In this document: positions 1 to 11,020 of the stretch, piece by piece | Numbering within the stretch: position 1 is the stretch's first letter | Layout: each line of letters opens with the position of its first letter | DNA from: Morinoia aosen | Taxonomy: Eukaryota; Arthropoda; Malacostraca; Amphipoda; Talitridae | Length of the DNA: 64,000 nucleotides | Direction: 5' to 3' | Assembly (NCBI GenBank): GCA_030386875.1 | Contig: CM059563.1 | Span: 47,681,602-47,745,601 of the forward strand | Translations under genes and position numbers: made by a program | The notes under the pieces: generated by a model | The model's database searches: none | What the model saw: the letters and a program-made list of their open reading frames with translations, nothing else | What the model was told of the DNA's origin: nothing

Positions 1-540
1 AACACAGCTCGACTCTTCCTATGACGTCTGCATACGTCGACAACAATCCACGGAAAACGATCCAAAGGGGACGTATCACAAACGCCCGACAACAATCCCA
101 GGGACACGATCCAAGGTGAACGTCACGCATACGCTTTGCCACAATCACAGTATTGAATTTCACTAATGGAGACGCCGCTCTTAAGTTATGAACTGCTATT
201 ACGGGAGCCTCTACTGCCCGAACTCCGCTCGACGGGTATTATTTACTTTACTCTATCCGTCTCTGGTCCCTCCCGACTCGAGCCCTTGACTGCTCACGCT
301 CACGACCGGCGACCGAATGTCCTTTCTCTGAGCCCGCTCTCCCCTGGTCTCGCGCCTCCTTCCCAAAAAGGGGGGTTAGGTTTTGTGGGGAGAAGGGATG
401 CAGGGGTGAGCTCTCGTGGGGGCCCCGCTTTCTCCGACCATGACGTATTCAGCCCTTATTGCCCTCCCGCTCGGCCCGTCGTCCCGCGACTGAAGCTGGC
501 CGTCGTTTTATATATTTCCAATAACTTATAGTGCCCTTGA
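1..540. repeat. GC-rich block with degenerate ~47-bp tandem units
   Basis: This block is clearly richer in G+C than its surroundings. Its first 150 bases contain about three degenerate units of roughly 47 bp, each with a CAACAATCC-like core followed by ACGATCCAA. A TATATA-like stretch occurs near 510. An open frame runs from 166 to 531, but its composition is low complexity and matches no family I know. I infer a fragment of a mobile element, possibly the regulatory end of an LTR element, but no LTR pair or coding domain supports that. Confidence 0.35.
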
Positions 541-1860
541 CCAATCTACGTGGTCGCGCTCTACGAGTCCTGCGTCGTCTTTTATGACGGTGTGACCGCC
601 GCAGCCCAAGCACATCCAATTATTAAATTTACTATGGCAGTGTTTCGTAATGAGAACGTCTTTCTTATATCTTTCCCAAGACCATAGCACGAAAGCTGGT
701 ACAAACTTTACGACCCGTGTCATTTAAGATCCAGTCTTAACATTAAATATATTCTTTTGCTCGGCAATGCTAACGGCAAAGATGGGATGAATCTGACTTC
801 ATACCCTGACTTTATACAGAATATTGATTGCTTAATCTATGTAGTGCTCATCAAATTGTACTGGTGGACAAATGAAGAATGCTCTGGTCGGATACCAAGA
901 CACTGGATTCCTGATTTTTACGGGAAGTGTGTTGTACATGCACAGCAAAAAATGAATCAGGATTACGTTTAACTGATATCAACGCGCTCTATGCAATAAA
1001 TTTTCGTACCTCGAAAAGCCTTTGAAGTCATCTATGCTAAATGAATGGGAAATTTTTATATTTGTTATACAAGTCCCAAGCCGACACACAAATGAGCCAA
1101 AAAGATATCTCACCACAAAGTTTTCTTGGTCACAGACTGCATGGCGTACATTAGTCTGCTAATCATGAAAAACCTGAAAAAAATCAGCGGCATTTTTCTA
1201 GAGCTTTCACTTTCTTAGGTTTAATGCTTTTTGCGTTGTTAGACTGAGAATATTCATCGCTTTCCTATGAATATAGCGAATATTTCGAGGATTTTGAAGA
1301 GTATATTGTTAGATTGATTAAGTCCGAAATAATTTTGAAGTGAAGTAAGAAAGTTTTCCATTTGATTCCTGAACATGCCACTAAACATTCACAATCGCTT
1401 GAACATGCAGTCAAGGTTGACGTAACCAGGTGTTTCAAAATTTTTACCGAATCAAAGTTCGACACGCTCCGATGTGTCAAAATTCTCTCATATCATCACT
1501 TAGCATTCATAGTTCTAGCCCAATGTTACACCCAGCTCTATGAATGGGTAGCCAGTTCAGTTGTGACATATATGAAGAAAAAAATTGAAAAATAACTTGA
1601 AAACCTCGTCATGCGAAGACTGTCATATTTTATCGACCGGTGTTTATTGGATATTACTGTAAATGAATTATTGAACTGTAAGTGTTTTAATAGACGATTT
1701 TCAATTGGCGTTTAAACTTGGTTAAGAAATTTTCTATTGAAGCACCATAGGAAGAGCGTTGATAGACAATCTCCTAACCTCATTTTCACACCCAAACAGG
1801 TCTGCACGCCTGCAGGTCGTATTCTACCCTTTATTTGAAGTTTCTGATTTCATTTACTAG
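541..1860 (+). other. Presumed intron 9 of SLC5 copy 1
   Basis: AT-rich DNA ending in a splice acceptor (CATTTACTAG at 1851-1860) in front of exon 10 of the upstream transporter copy. I looked for a counterpart of exon 9 (FLMWVAIGA-type coding) and found none, so exon 9 of this copy lies before the window or is lost. It contains one member of a dispersed repeat pair (about 1372-1462). Confidence 0.5.
1372..1462. repeat. Dispersed repeat, copy at 1.4 kb
   Basis: About 90 bases, including CACTAAACATTC, CAATCGCTTGAA and AAAGTTCGACACG, recur with mismatches in the same order at 11507-11601. The two copies lie on the same strand about 10 kb apart. The family is unknown to me. Confidence 0.6.
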
Positions 1861-1964
1861 CCCGCATCCACTGCGAGCTCTGTACAACGTCTCCTACACG
1901 CTCTACAGCCTCATTGGGCTTCTGCTGTGTCTCTCCGTCGGGCTTGCGGTCACCTATGCCACAG
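1861..1964 (+). CDS. SLC5 transporter copy 1, exon 10 (partial gene)
   Basis: Penultimate coding exon of an SLC5-family sodium:solute symporter whose 5' exons lie upstream of the window. It is bounded by an acceptor ending at 1860 and a donor GTGCAG at 1965. The 104 nt length and phases (one base completing a codon, one base left over) are identical to exon 10 of copy 2. It encodes the last core membrane helix (ALYNVSYTLYSLIGLL... then YATG). About 27 of 35 residues match copy 2, so this is a diverged paralogue and not an assembly duplicate. Confidence 0.88.
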
Positions 1965-2824
1965 GTGCAGTAATTTCATACGTCATGGAGTTAACTTCAG
2001 AATTCCTTGGCTGCTTTGGTTGAATGTGAAAGATGCCGATGAACTATGAAAAAATTGATTTTGCTTTAAATAAATGATTACTTAACAATCAGTTTGATTG
2101 CTGTTTCCTCGAAAACCTCGTAAGCTGGCACCAAAATAAGGGAAAAACATTTCTCGAGGAGGTACGCATGCACAACACGTTGAGGAGGCTTAGCTAAACA
2201 ACTTAATTAGCAGTTCATTACTTAGCTTTAGCGTCAGAAACCGCTAATTTTTACTTGGATTTACTGTTTGTTGAATCTCCGCTTCTAAAATTCTCCAAAA
2301 CAAGTTTATTGTATTTTTGCTTTATTTATCTATCATTATTGTGCTCAAAAAACGTTCGCTGAATTATTTCTATCATTGAATCGCACAATGCCTGATGTAT
2401 ATGTGTTGTTTTATATTGAGCATGAAAAGTGCAGTCAACTCGTTTTGTTCGGAAATAGGTTTAAGAATTTTTCCATGGTGTATTGTTTGAATGACAACGC
2501 CATATTTTTTGTGTCCTATTTTTCAAAGAAGATATTAATGGAAAACATTTTTGATACGATTGAATTTGAAATCACGAGAAACAGCAGCATTATAGTAAAT
2601 TTTAGCAGAATTTTTATTCGTATTATTAGCGAACGAATAAATTTGGTCCTGATTCATTGTTAAGGTTGAAGAACATCATTTCCATATCAGTTTACTTGGA
2701 TGTATCTTTTTTCTTCACTCTTTTACTGACACTAAGCATAGTTCACCACTACGATTTTTCATAATTCTTTAAAAATAATGGTTGAATCATTGAAATATTA
2801 CAAATCATGTTTTCCTACGTCCAG
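1965..2824 (+). other. Intron 10 of SLC5 copy 1
   Basis: Intron of 860 bp with GTGCAG donor and a CGTCCAG acceptor. Its first 40 bases, including CATGGAG, resemble the start of intron 10 in copy 2, showing that intron sequence was duplicated with the exons. An AT-rich open frame (2376-2663) has no recognisable domain and is treated as chance. Confidence 0.75.
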
Positions 2825-3021
2825 GACCTCAAAATTTGGAGGACGTCAAACCAGAACACGTCATTCTTTGTCTGCGCCACTTGGTTGGACCGAAGCCATC
2901 GCCAAACTCTGCGGGAAAATCTCTACTTTTCAAAACTTCTGCCCCAGAGAATGTCGAGCTCGAGGGAGAAAATCAAGCATCTGTGGCTCCAATATGTCTA
3001 GCCGAATCAAGTGCATGTTAA
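2825..3021 (+). CDS. SLC5 transporter copy 1, terminal exon 11
   Basis: Final coding exon, 197 nt, ending at TAA (3019-3021). After splicing to 1964 it reads G-P-Q-N-L-E-D-V-K-P-E-H and so on, the cytoplasmic C-terminal tail of an SLC5 symporter. Length equals exon 11 of copy 2 exactly. The first ~35 residues are nearly the same in both copies, but the last ~20 differ and end in ESSAC here versus VVDQL in copy 2. Other frames of this exon are also open but do not join exon 10 in phase. Confidence 0.88.
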
Positions 3022-4315
3022 ATGTGGGGCAATGAAAAAATCCGCCTCTCTGTATTGTGTTTGAGAAGCTGCACTAATTGCTGGGGAATGATTTTTTAGA
3101 GCATTTTTTAGTCATAATGATATCTATTGCTCAGACGATGACTTATAGGTACAGCAAAACACTTACTTGACTCATTTCAACTCATGGATTACTTGAAACT
3201 AGTAATTCAGAAACGCTATAAGCAAAAAAGTTCTCTTTATGTCTACTCAAAATTATCTTTGGCTGCAACTATTACTGCAATATTAAAAACTCATGAATTT
3301 CCGGTCCCCTTTTTAGACACTATGAACGCCACTTTACTTGAAGAGGGATTCTTCTCTAAAATGAAAAGTCTTTAGTAAGCTGAATTTAAAAGAAGATAAT
3401 AATGGAAAGCATTTGAAATGAATTTAAAATTTAAATTCGCAACAATTTTTCTCAGCATTTTAGTAATATTCTTGTGTTGTGATTTGAGGAAAATGTTCAA
3501 TCAACTGAATCAAGTATGTAGCGATGATCATGAGCTCATCAGGAAATAAAATCAATTACGCAAACAATGAGCTCAGAGAAGCTTTTGGATCTGATACATA
3601 GTTATCATATTTTATCCCATATTCTCAGGAGATGCCAAATATTCGACACTGAAGATGAGTTCAATAACCGAAATATTTCAGCCATTCGTCCTCTGGACGT
3701 TGTTAGTGTAGTCAGTGACGAGGACAGTTACGGTAATTTGACATCTCTCAGTGGATTTGATCTGGCCGCATTCACGCCAGTCGAATGCGATCATTTATTT
3801 TATTAATTATTTTATTTTATTGATTTAAAATCAAAGACTGCTTTCAAGAAGAATTATTGCAGCAACTGTGAGGAAAACTTTTGCGAATTAAACGAAAAAT
3901 GCAGAACTTGAGTGCAGCAAAAAAGCAGACCGGTAGTAAACATCTCAATAAATAGTACTGAATTAGTTCTGGCTACATGAGTAGGTTCTTTCGGAAATGA
4001 GCTTTGTGATTTTTTTCTCGGAACTCTAATGGTATCGCTACATTTTTGCATTTAAATAGAACTTTTGAATTTTAAACAACTCTAGCATAAACGTTAAAAA
4101 TCTGAGTGTTATGGTCATTTCTATAATTGGCGTGTTATGGTCATTTCTATAATTGGCTCAAATCATTTGGGAGAATTAATTAAAATTACCAAGTAAATAC
4201 TTTAACTAACGGCAAAGTATCGCACATTATGCAGCAAATCTGCAAAAAGCGTCTCACCACCGTAAAACCTGACGAAGATTATTTCCAGGAAATTAAAAAC
4301 CGAAATATATATATC
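3022..4315. other. 3' flank of copy 1 and intergenic DNA
   Basis: The first ~100 bases share short blocks (such as AGCTGCA and ATTTTTTA) in the same order with the region after the copy 2 stop codon, so they are probably 3'UTR. No polyadenylation site can be assigned with confidence. The rest is AT-rich and holds one unexplained open frame (3567-3806). Confidence 0.5.
3567..3806 (+). other. Unrecognised 79-codon open frame
   Basis: An ATG-initiated frame of 79 residues with a mixed, protein-like composition: an acidic serine-rich middle (VVSVVSDEDSYGNLTSLSG) and an aromatic C-terminus. It is followed by T/A-rich DNA. I recognise no domain. It could be a terminal exon, a transposon relic or chance; no splice context decides between these. 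Confidence 0.2.
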
Positions 4316-5236
4316 TAGAAACAGACCGAAGTGAAACCGTTATTTTGTATGAGGCACAAACTGAAACAAAGCCGTTATTCGCATGCGACACAGCCTGATA
4401 CGAAACCGTTATTGACATAAGACACATACTGAAGCGCAACTATTATTGGCATGCGACACAGACTGAAACACCACCGTCATTGGCATGCGACACAGACTGA
4501 AACACCACCGTTATTGGCATGCGACACAGACTGAAACACCACCGTTATTGGCATGCGACACAGACTGAAACACCACCGTCATTGGCATGCGACACAGACT
4601 GAAACACCACCGTTATTGGCATGCCACACAGACTGAAACACCACCGTTATTGGCATGCGACACAGACTGAAACACCACCGTCATTGGCATGCGACACAGA
4701 CTGAAACACCACCGTTATTGGCATGCGACACAGACTGAAGCACCACCGTCATTGGCATGCGACACAGACTGAAACACCACCGTCATTGGCATGCGACACA
4801 GACTGAAACACTACTGTTATTGGCATGCGACACAGACTGAAACACCACCGTTATTGGCATGCGACACAGACTGAAACACTACTGTTATTGGCATGCGACA
4901 CAGACTGACACACCACCGTTATTGGCATGCGACACAGACTGAAACACCACTGTTATTGGCATGCGACACAGATTGAATCACCACCGTCATTGGCATGCGA
5001 CACAGACTGAAACACCACTGTCATTGGCATGCGACACAGACTGAAACACCACCGTCATTGGCATGCGACACAGACTGAAACACCACTGTCATTGGCATGC
5101 GACACAGACTGAAACACCACCGTCATTGGCATGCGGCACAGACTGAAACACCACCGTTATTGGCATGCGACACAGACTGAAACACCACCGTTATTGGCAT
5201 GAGACACAGACTGAAACATAATGATTTTTGGTATGA
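4316..5236. repeat. 34-bp minisatellite, ~27 units
   Basis: Tandem array with a 34-bp unit that contains GGCATGCGACACAGACTG followed by AAACACCACCG. Central units are nearly identical and differ mainly at one C/T position in GTCATT/GTTATT and at CACCAC/CACTAC. The first three or four units and the last one or two are degenerate. A homogeneous core with decayed edges is typical of expansion by unequal exchange. It lies between copies 1 and 2 of the transporter array. Confidence 0.97.
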
Positions 5237-6399
5237 GACACAGAGGGAAGTCCAAAACATAACTGAAAAATAAGCTCATCGCAGAATTGATTTTAAAGTG
5301 AATCCTCGTTAGTAACTGCATTGACAAAAACAACTTAAATGAGTAATTGATATATACATCGAACCTCAAAATTATTCATTTCAACTCTTTCTACCATGAG
5401 CAGTCATCGCCAAGAATTCAGGTAACCACCAATTTCAGGTTGAACAGGAAATGTTGGACTAAAAATCTTTGACTAAAAAGGGGGCAACAGATCGAGATCC
5501 CATCTTCTCCAGCCGTTTTCACAAGCATTTTTTTTATTTACTCTGAAAACCAAAAAATTTACAAAATCAATTGAATTCATGCTACATGATATCAGCGATG
5601 GTTCAAAATTTTACAGTAATTAACCAAATGGAGTTCACACGAGTCTTCTGGAACTTCTAAGGCTTACACAATTGATGAAGGCAAGACGGTTTTTAAATAT
5701 ATCACCTGTACTAATGTCATGTCCTATCGCATGGATTTAATGCATCGATTAAGCGAAATATAAATGACCTGTCATCAGAGGTATGGAAAAGAGGAACACC
5801 GATTATTTTCAAAAAAGTAGAGAAATAGTTTTTTCTTAGTTTTGTTAAAGGAAGCAAGGGGAAACTGATGAATCCTCTGATGAATATGATCATGTAAGAA
5901 TCTTAGTAAATAAAAAAATAAATGAGGCTATATGTGATGACAGTTAAGAAGTAGAAAATTTTTATGTTATGCTGACGGCGGGTGACAAAACATCGCCTAT
6001 AGTTACGGTCGATCTGAATATCAAATTTGACAGAGCAAATTTGGCCAAAAAAGAAACGAGGAGGAACTGCACATACTAGGGGCGGATACGGAGCGTTTGT
6101 TGTACTTTGGGCTCACGGGAAAGGTCATGGTCTTGTGTTGCGAGCACTCTCATATTTGCTCTTTCACAGCCCATAGCCCCCATGGCCATAAGCCAAATTG
6201 ATGTTTATTTCACGAATATTGCGTAAAAAATGAAATGAAAATAGGGCATCTGTACCAATGCGTATTGCGGAGAATATTTTTCGAAAGGGGAGGTACATGT
6301 CAAAAAAACTATTTTGATAGGGCGAGCTCCTAAAAACAATTCAAACAATTTAAACAATTTATTTACCACAGGAGATACAGAGGTAGAATGTTTCTTAAG
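5237..6399. other. Intergenic, no recognisable feature
   Basis: AT-rich DNA without a coding frame or repeat that I can identify. Confidence 0.5.
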
Positions 6400-6744
6400 T
6401 CTAGTGCAATGTTTAAATTTGAATATAGCTACCTGTGGGCCCGAATAAGTTCAGCGACTTCTGGGGCATCCTACCATCAACGTTATTCTAAGGTGTACAA
6501 TAATGTTTAACCTAAATCACTTAACATAGTTTCGGATTAGACTGATCAGTGAGTTAAATAACTCGATATCAGATGCTTCATTTTATAATATAGGTCATAT
6601 GGACTATATTTAACAGTATATTCGATAAACGATTTAATAGCAGACTGAAGATCGGCCATATTACCCATGGCAAATTACATTATTGGGACTAGTCATATAG
6701 GAGACAAGATCTGACTTGGTGATCTTACACGACTAGTATTCCGA

Positions 6745-7488
6745 TAGGAAGTGAGTCTCAAGTTTTCTTTTGAATACCTTGTAAGAATTACTTTCACGGA
6801 TCTCCGCAGGTATTGAGTTCCAAGTTTTAGTTCCAACGAAGAGGATACTGTGTTGCGACCGGGCCTTTGAATAATAAGGAAGCATGAATTTACTTCTATT
6901 CAGGGTTAAATGGTCGTGATGACCAGTTTTCGCAGTTAATAATTATTTAAGGCTATTGTCGCCGTCATTTGTTAACGTTTTGTAAATGAAATTGCAAATG
7001 GAGATTTTGTAGAGATCCGAAAGTTTAGGTATTTGTAAATTTTTGAATGAATCATTTGTGTGAGCAGTATATTCTAGATTCTTTACGGCTCTGATGACTC
7101 TTTTTTGCAGAGTAAAAATTTTATTGGTTTTATTTTTATCAGTTCCGTGCCATACTTCTATTCCTTATTGCAAGCATGGTGAAATGAGCGTTCGGTAAAG
7201 CATTTGTAAAGCTGTTTCAGGCAGGTAATTTTTAACTTTATTCAGGATTCCGATGGATTTTGATAATTTAGAACTAATATGAGCGATGTGCTCTTTGAAG
7301 GTCAGTTGTTTATCTATTATGATGCCCTGAAACTTGCATGAGTTGGTTTCTTCGATTGCACCTTCGCCAATTTTTATGCGCGGGAGAGATAAATTTTTCT
7401 TGTATGAGAATGTAATATTTTTTGTTTTATCGATATTGAGGCTTATTTTATTAGCTTTAAGCCACAATTGAAACCTCATGGAGTTCAT
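6745..7488 (-). pseudogene. LINE reverse transcriptase C-terminal region
   Basis: Continuous reading from MNSMRFQLWLKANKISLN (thumb and post-RT region) through an in-frame stop near 7165 into IEVWHGTDKNKTNKIF, LQIPKLSDLYK and WNSIPAEIRES. These are the conserved C-terminal blocks of CR1-like LINE polyproteins. At least two stops interrupt it. Confidence 0.85.
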
Positions 7489-7529
7489 TATTTATACTCT
7501 CCGCAATCATAGCGTGATTTTGGTTCGGA

Positions 7530-8312
7530 AGAACCGCAGAAAGCATACTGTCATCGGCAAAAAGTAGGAATTTGAAAAATGATGTACATGCAGATTTGAT
7601 ATCATTGATAAAAATCAGAAATAGGAGAGCCCAAGGACAGATCCTTGTGGAACTCCATGGCTAATTGTCTGTGAGTCTGATATTGCGTCGTCAATAACAA
7701 CGTATTGCTTCCGATTTGTTAGGTATGATTTGAACCTATCATGGGCAGCCCCTCGGATGCAATAACAGTGTAGTTTCGAGAGTTATAGGTTATGGTCCAC
7801 ATAATCGAATACTTTTCGAAAGTCAAGAAATACGGAGAAAACAAGATTTCCTTCATCTATATTACAGTAAAGGTACTGTAAATGATTTAATACAGCTTGT
7901 GTCGTTGATTTTTTGGAACGAAAACCGTATTGTTTGTCGTAGAGAAAAGATGTTTGTTCAAAATAGGCACACACTTTTTATACACAATTTTTTCGAATAT
8001 TTTGCTAATAATTGGTAGTACAGAGATAGGTCTATAATTATTAATGCAATTTTTATCACCAGTTTTAAAAATAGGGGTCACTCTGGCAGTTTTGAGAGAG
8101 TAGGGGAATATACCTTGAAAAAGTGATTAGTTGATAATATTAGAGATGCACGGTGCTATTATATCAGCTGTAGCCTTAATAACTTTAGCTGAGAATGTTT
8201 TTAATCCATTTGATTTATTTTTTAAGTTGTTTATGCACGTAATTACATCGGAGGGAATAGTTGGCGTGAAAAAGAAAGAGTAGTGTTCACAGACATGGTC
8301 CATGTATTGCAA
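7530..8312 (-). pseudogene. LINE reverse transcriptase catalytic core
   Basis: Fragments in several frames give, in N- to C-terminal order, IFKTGDKNCINNYRPIS (near 8030-8080), QYGFRSKKST (near 7920), VFLDFRKVFDYVDH (motif A, near 7800), GVPQGSVLG (near 7630-7660) and LLFADDS (motif C, 7547-7566). All blocks are present but joined only through frameshifts and stops, so no functional enzyme is encoded. Confidence 0.88.
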
Positions 8313-8362
8313 GTGGTCTGTAGGTTCACTAAAGACACTTTCGGCTGTATTTTTCCATATAT

Positions 8363-8866
8363 TTATAAAAAAAAGTTGTTAAACACTGTTGCAATATCTT
8401 GTTTATCGTGATATTTCATATTTTCGTGAACGATGGACTCAATTGTTTTTGTAGCATTGTTATTTGGTTTATAGCATGAATTAAGCAGGCGCCAGGTTTT
8501 TTTAATATCTGTTTTGTATTCAGTAAATTTGCGCGTAAAGTAGTTTTCTTTCGACGTTTGTATTTGATTTGTCACACGATTCCTGAATCTATTATACGTT
8601 ACTTTAGGTATTCGTCCTTCGTACAGTAAGGCTAAGTACGCTTGACGTTTCTTTATATTGATCACAATATCTTCAGTAATCCAAGGTTTTTGTCTATTTT
8701 TCGGCGTAATTGTGCTGGTGATTTTTGGACAACACTGGTTGTATGCGGTCGTTATGATTTCAGTTGAATTTAGTATTGCTTCATCAGTGTTAATCTCATT
8801 ATTGTCCAGTTCATAGATGTCCAATGTTGGCATTAATTCTTCTAGAACAGTTCGCATTGTTCCCAA
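8363..8866 (-). pseudogene. LINE endonuclease-RT linker
   Basis: A 167-codon frame rich in K, N and T, including KPWITEDIV, RNRVTNQIQ and WRLLNSCYK. This is the linker found between endonuclease and reverse transcriptase in CR1/Jockey-type polyproteins. It is the longest unbroken stretch of the element and collinear with the RT fragments to its left. Confidence 0.8.
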
Positions 8867-9103
8867 GTTATATTCGTTTACACAACGATATGAAAAAGTC
8901 TCAGCCAGTGGGCTGATAGAGGGACTATAGACATTTGCTTGATGAGAAACAACGCGAAATGGTCAGATAAGTCAGAAATTATTATTCCTGTAAGAAAATC
9001 AGTCGGATCTATCATAAAAATATTATCGAGCAACGTAGCAGATTCAGATGTAACACGTGTAGGTTTCGTGAAATTGGAAGGAAGGAGTTAGACTGGAAAA
9101 CAT

Positions 9104-9320
9104 TTATGAAGTTTGAGATTTGCTCACAGCTTCATATTGTAGAAGATCGTAGTTGGAATCCCTGCAGATTATTATGTCATTATATCCGCAGATTATTATG
9201 TCATTGTACAGAGAGTTGTTGAATTGAGATATTATGAGCGGAAGCTCGTTCAGGAAAGAGACGTTACAATTAAGCTGTTGGGGGCCTATATACTGTCCCA
9301 AGTATAAAAAGCAAAACATC
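9104..9320 (-). pseudogene. LINE endonuclease fragment with internal duplication
   Basis: Remnant of the exonuclease-endonuclease-phosphatase domain (LNELPLIISQFNNS, then NYDLLQYE). The GDFN-type catalytic block is disrupted by a 24-bp tandem duplication, visible as YNDIIICGYNDIIIC. The element is cut off just upstream, so this is its 5' limit here. Confidence 0.75.
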
Positions 9321-10489
9321 TTTAGCTAAAATAACGGTAGATACACTTCTACAGGAGAAGCTTGGATAAACAAGTCATTTCATATAATTAAGGGCAGCTG
9401 TAAGGGGAAAAATTATAAAATGAAAAACGAGATATTATTTTTCGGTAACGACTCATCACTCTTTCATGTAGAAATCACAATTATTTTCAATTCAAATTGA
9501 TTAAAAAAGTCTACGCTTTGCTATGGGCCTGGTTGGTTGGTGTACTGTGAAGTTTGCTTCATCTATATAGTGACAGAAGATACACGCAATGATCTCGTAA
9601 AAATCTATGGTAAAATCTTCAACCCTTACGAGTTACAACAAAATCTGTGAGTTGCATCCTTATTTCGGAGTAAGAACTGACGTCTGGATAAGTTAAAATT
9701 AATAAAAACATAAAAACCATTTAGAAAAATGTGTATTTTCTCGCGTAATGAATGAAATCATTGTGTGCTGTATTATCTGAAATGAGTTGCTTCACTGTGT
9801 CTTTCGTGTGAGATGTCACTGAACAAAAATCCACAGTTCATAAATATGACATCTCGATTACTTGTGCTGTTGATTGTTGAGGATATAAACCGGCTGCTCT
9901 ATGGACTCCTATCCAATGTAATTCCATTTAATATCAAGGTTTTACCCATATCAATAATTTATTAACGGAAATTAGGTCGTGGGAGTTATTCAAGCTTAGT
10001 GATTGTGTATTAGGATTTAAGTTGATGCGAGTGTACATTTGAAATATCGCTAAGAGCGTATTATACCCGCATTTATGATCTAGTAAAGGCCCTGTTCATG
10101 AAGAGTCTACCAGGACTCTGTATGGATAAATCAATTAATACGGGAAAGATTTGTAAGTCAATTCGGAAACGAAATTTGATGAGGAGCCATAAATATTTTC
10201 GTATTTTTCATTTATGAAGGATATTGTAGTACATGTTATTATTAAAGCTGTATCGTAGGACCCATGCAGTTTGCAATATCATTTATATTTTTGTGTGGAA
10301 GTATGACATTCTTCCATCCAAAATTCTTGCGTTAACGCAAGCTGAGAAGGGAGACATATGTCGTGTCTGGGAGAATTAACAGCGGAATTTTCTTTAATTG
10401 GATGAACAGAAATTTTTTCAGCTGATTTCCTTATTTTACGGAATTATTTAATGATTTGTGAAATTATTATTATTATTATATAAGAAAAG
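9321..10489. other. Intergenic, no recognisable feature
   Basis: AT-rich DNA with a short (ATT)n run near 10465. No coding or repeat structure was recognised. Confidence 0.5.
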
Positions 10490-11020
10490 TTTAGCCTCCC
10501 TTAACCACGACAAAGATGTTCCAAGAGAGGAAAGAGGAAGGCACCATTTAGTATGGAGTTAAGGGAACGCGGAATCTATGCACAAGGTGCACAGAAACAG
10601 TAAGCTAGGAAAGAAGTTCATGAAACAAGAAAAAAGTTGAAGAAGAAAGTAGTAGGTGCTGAAAAACAGGACACCAGTGAACCGAAAAAAGATGGTCCGT
10701 AACAAAGTTTTAGTTTATTAGTTAGTTTAAGCCTCCCTATCCTCAACAATGAGATGTAAAGAGAGGAAGGAAGAAGGCACCATTTAGTATGGAGTTAAGG
10801 GAACGTGGAATCTATGCAGAAAGGGCACAGAAACAGAAAGCTAAGAAAGAAGTTCATGAAACAAGAAAAAGTTGAAGAAGAAAGTGGTAGGCGGTGAAAA
10901 ACAGGACAGCAGTGAACCGAAAAAAAGATGGTCCGTAACAAAACAAAAACCTATTTTATTACAACAAAAAGGAAGCCTACCTAACCTTTAGCTCGGGCCC
11001 TCACATGGTTCCCCTGGGAT
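10490..11020. repeat. Dispersed repeat, two tandem copies
   Basis: Two adjacent copies (about 10490-10706 and 10724-11020) of a noncoding repeat containing GCACCATTTAGTATGGAG and GAAGTTCATGAAACAAGAA, ending in GATGGTCCGTAAC. The second copy extends into an A/T-rich stretch and a CCTACCTAACC tail. Diverged members occur at about 18865-19010, 34125-34360, 34850-35110 and 48880-48965. It has no coding capacity and may be a SINE or MITE family. Confidence 0.8.

Larger units (their letters stand above)
6400..9320 (-). mobile_element. 5'-truncated CR1/Jockey-clade LINE
   Basis: Minus-strand remains of a non-LTR retrotransposon. From right to left it shows the end of an apurinic endonuclease domain, a linker, a reverse transcriptase with NYRPIS, FDYVDH, GVPQGSVLG and FADDS motifs, a C-terminal domain ending near 6745, and a probable 3'UTR to about 6400. 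The 5' half of the endonuclease and any ORF1 are missing. Stops and frameshifts break the frame repeatedly, so it is dead. The C-terminal domain with KTWNSIPAEIRES is typical of CR1/Kiri-like elements (family knowledge). The left boundary is uncertain. Confidence 0.9.

Noticed and set aside
166-531. 121-codon open frame in the GC-rich block
   Set aside because: High GC reduces stops, the product is low complexity rich in P, R, L and S, and no domain is recognisable.
2778-3035. Alternative open frames through exon 11 of copy 1 (and at 35300-35509 in copy 2)
   Set aside because: They are shadows; only the frame GxQNLEDVKPEHV joins exon 10 in phase and aligns between copies.
4316-5236. CRISPR-like array
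   Set aside because: Units are contiguous 34-bp tandem repeats without unique spacers, in a eukaryotic genome.
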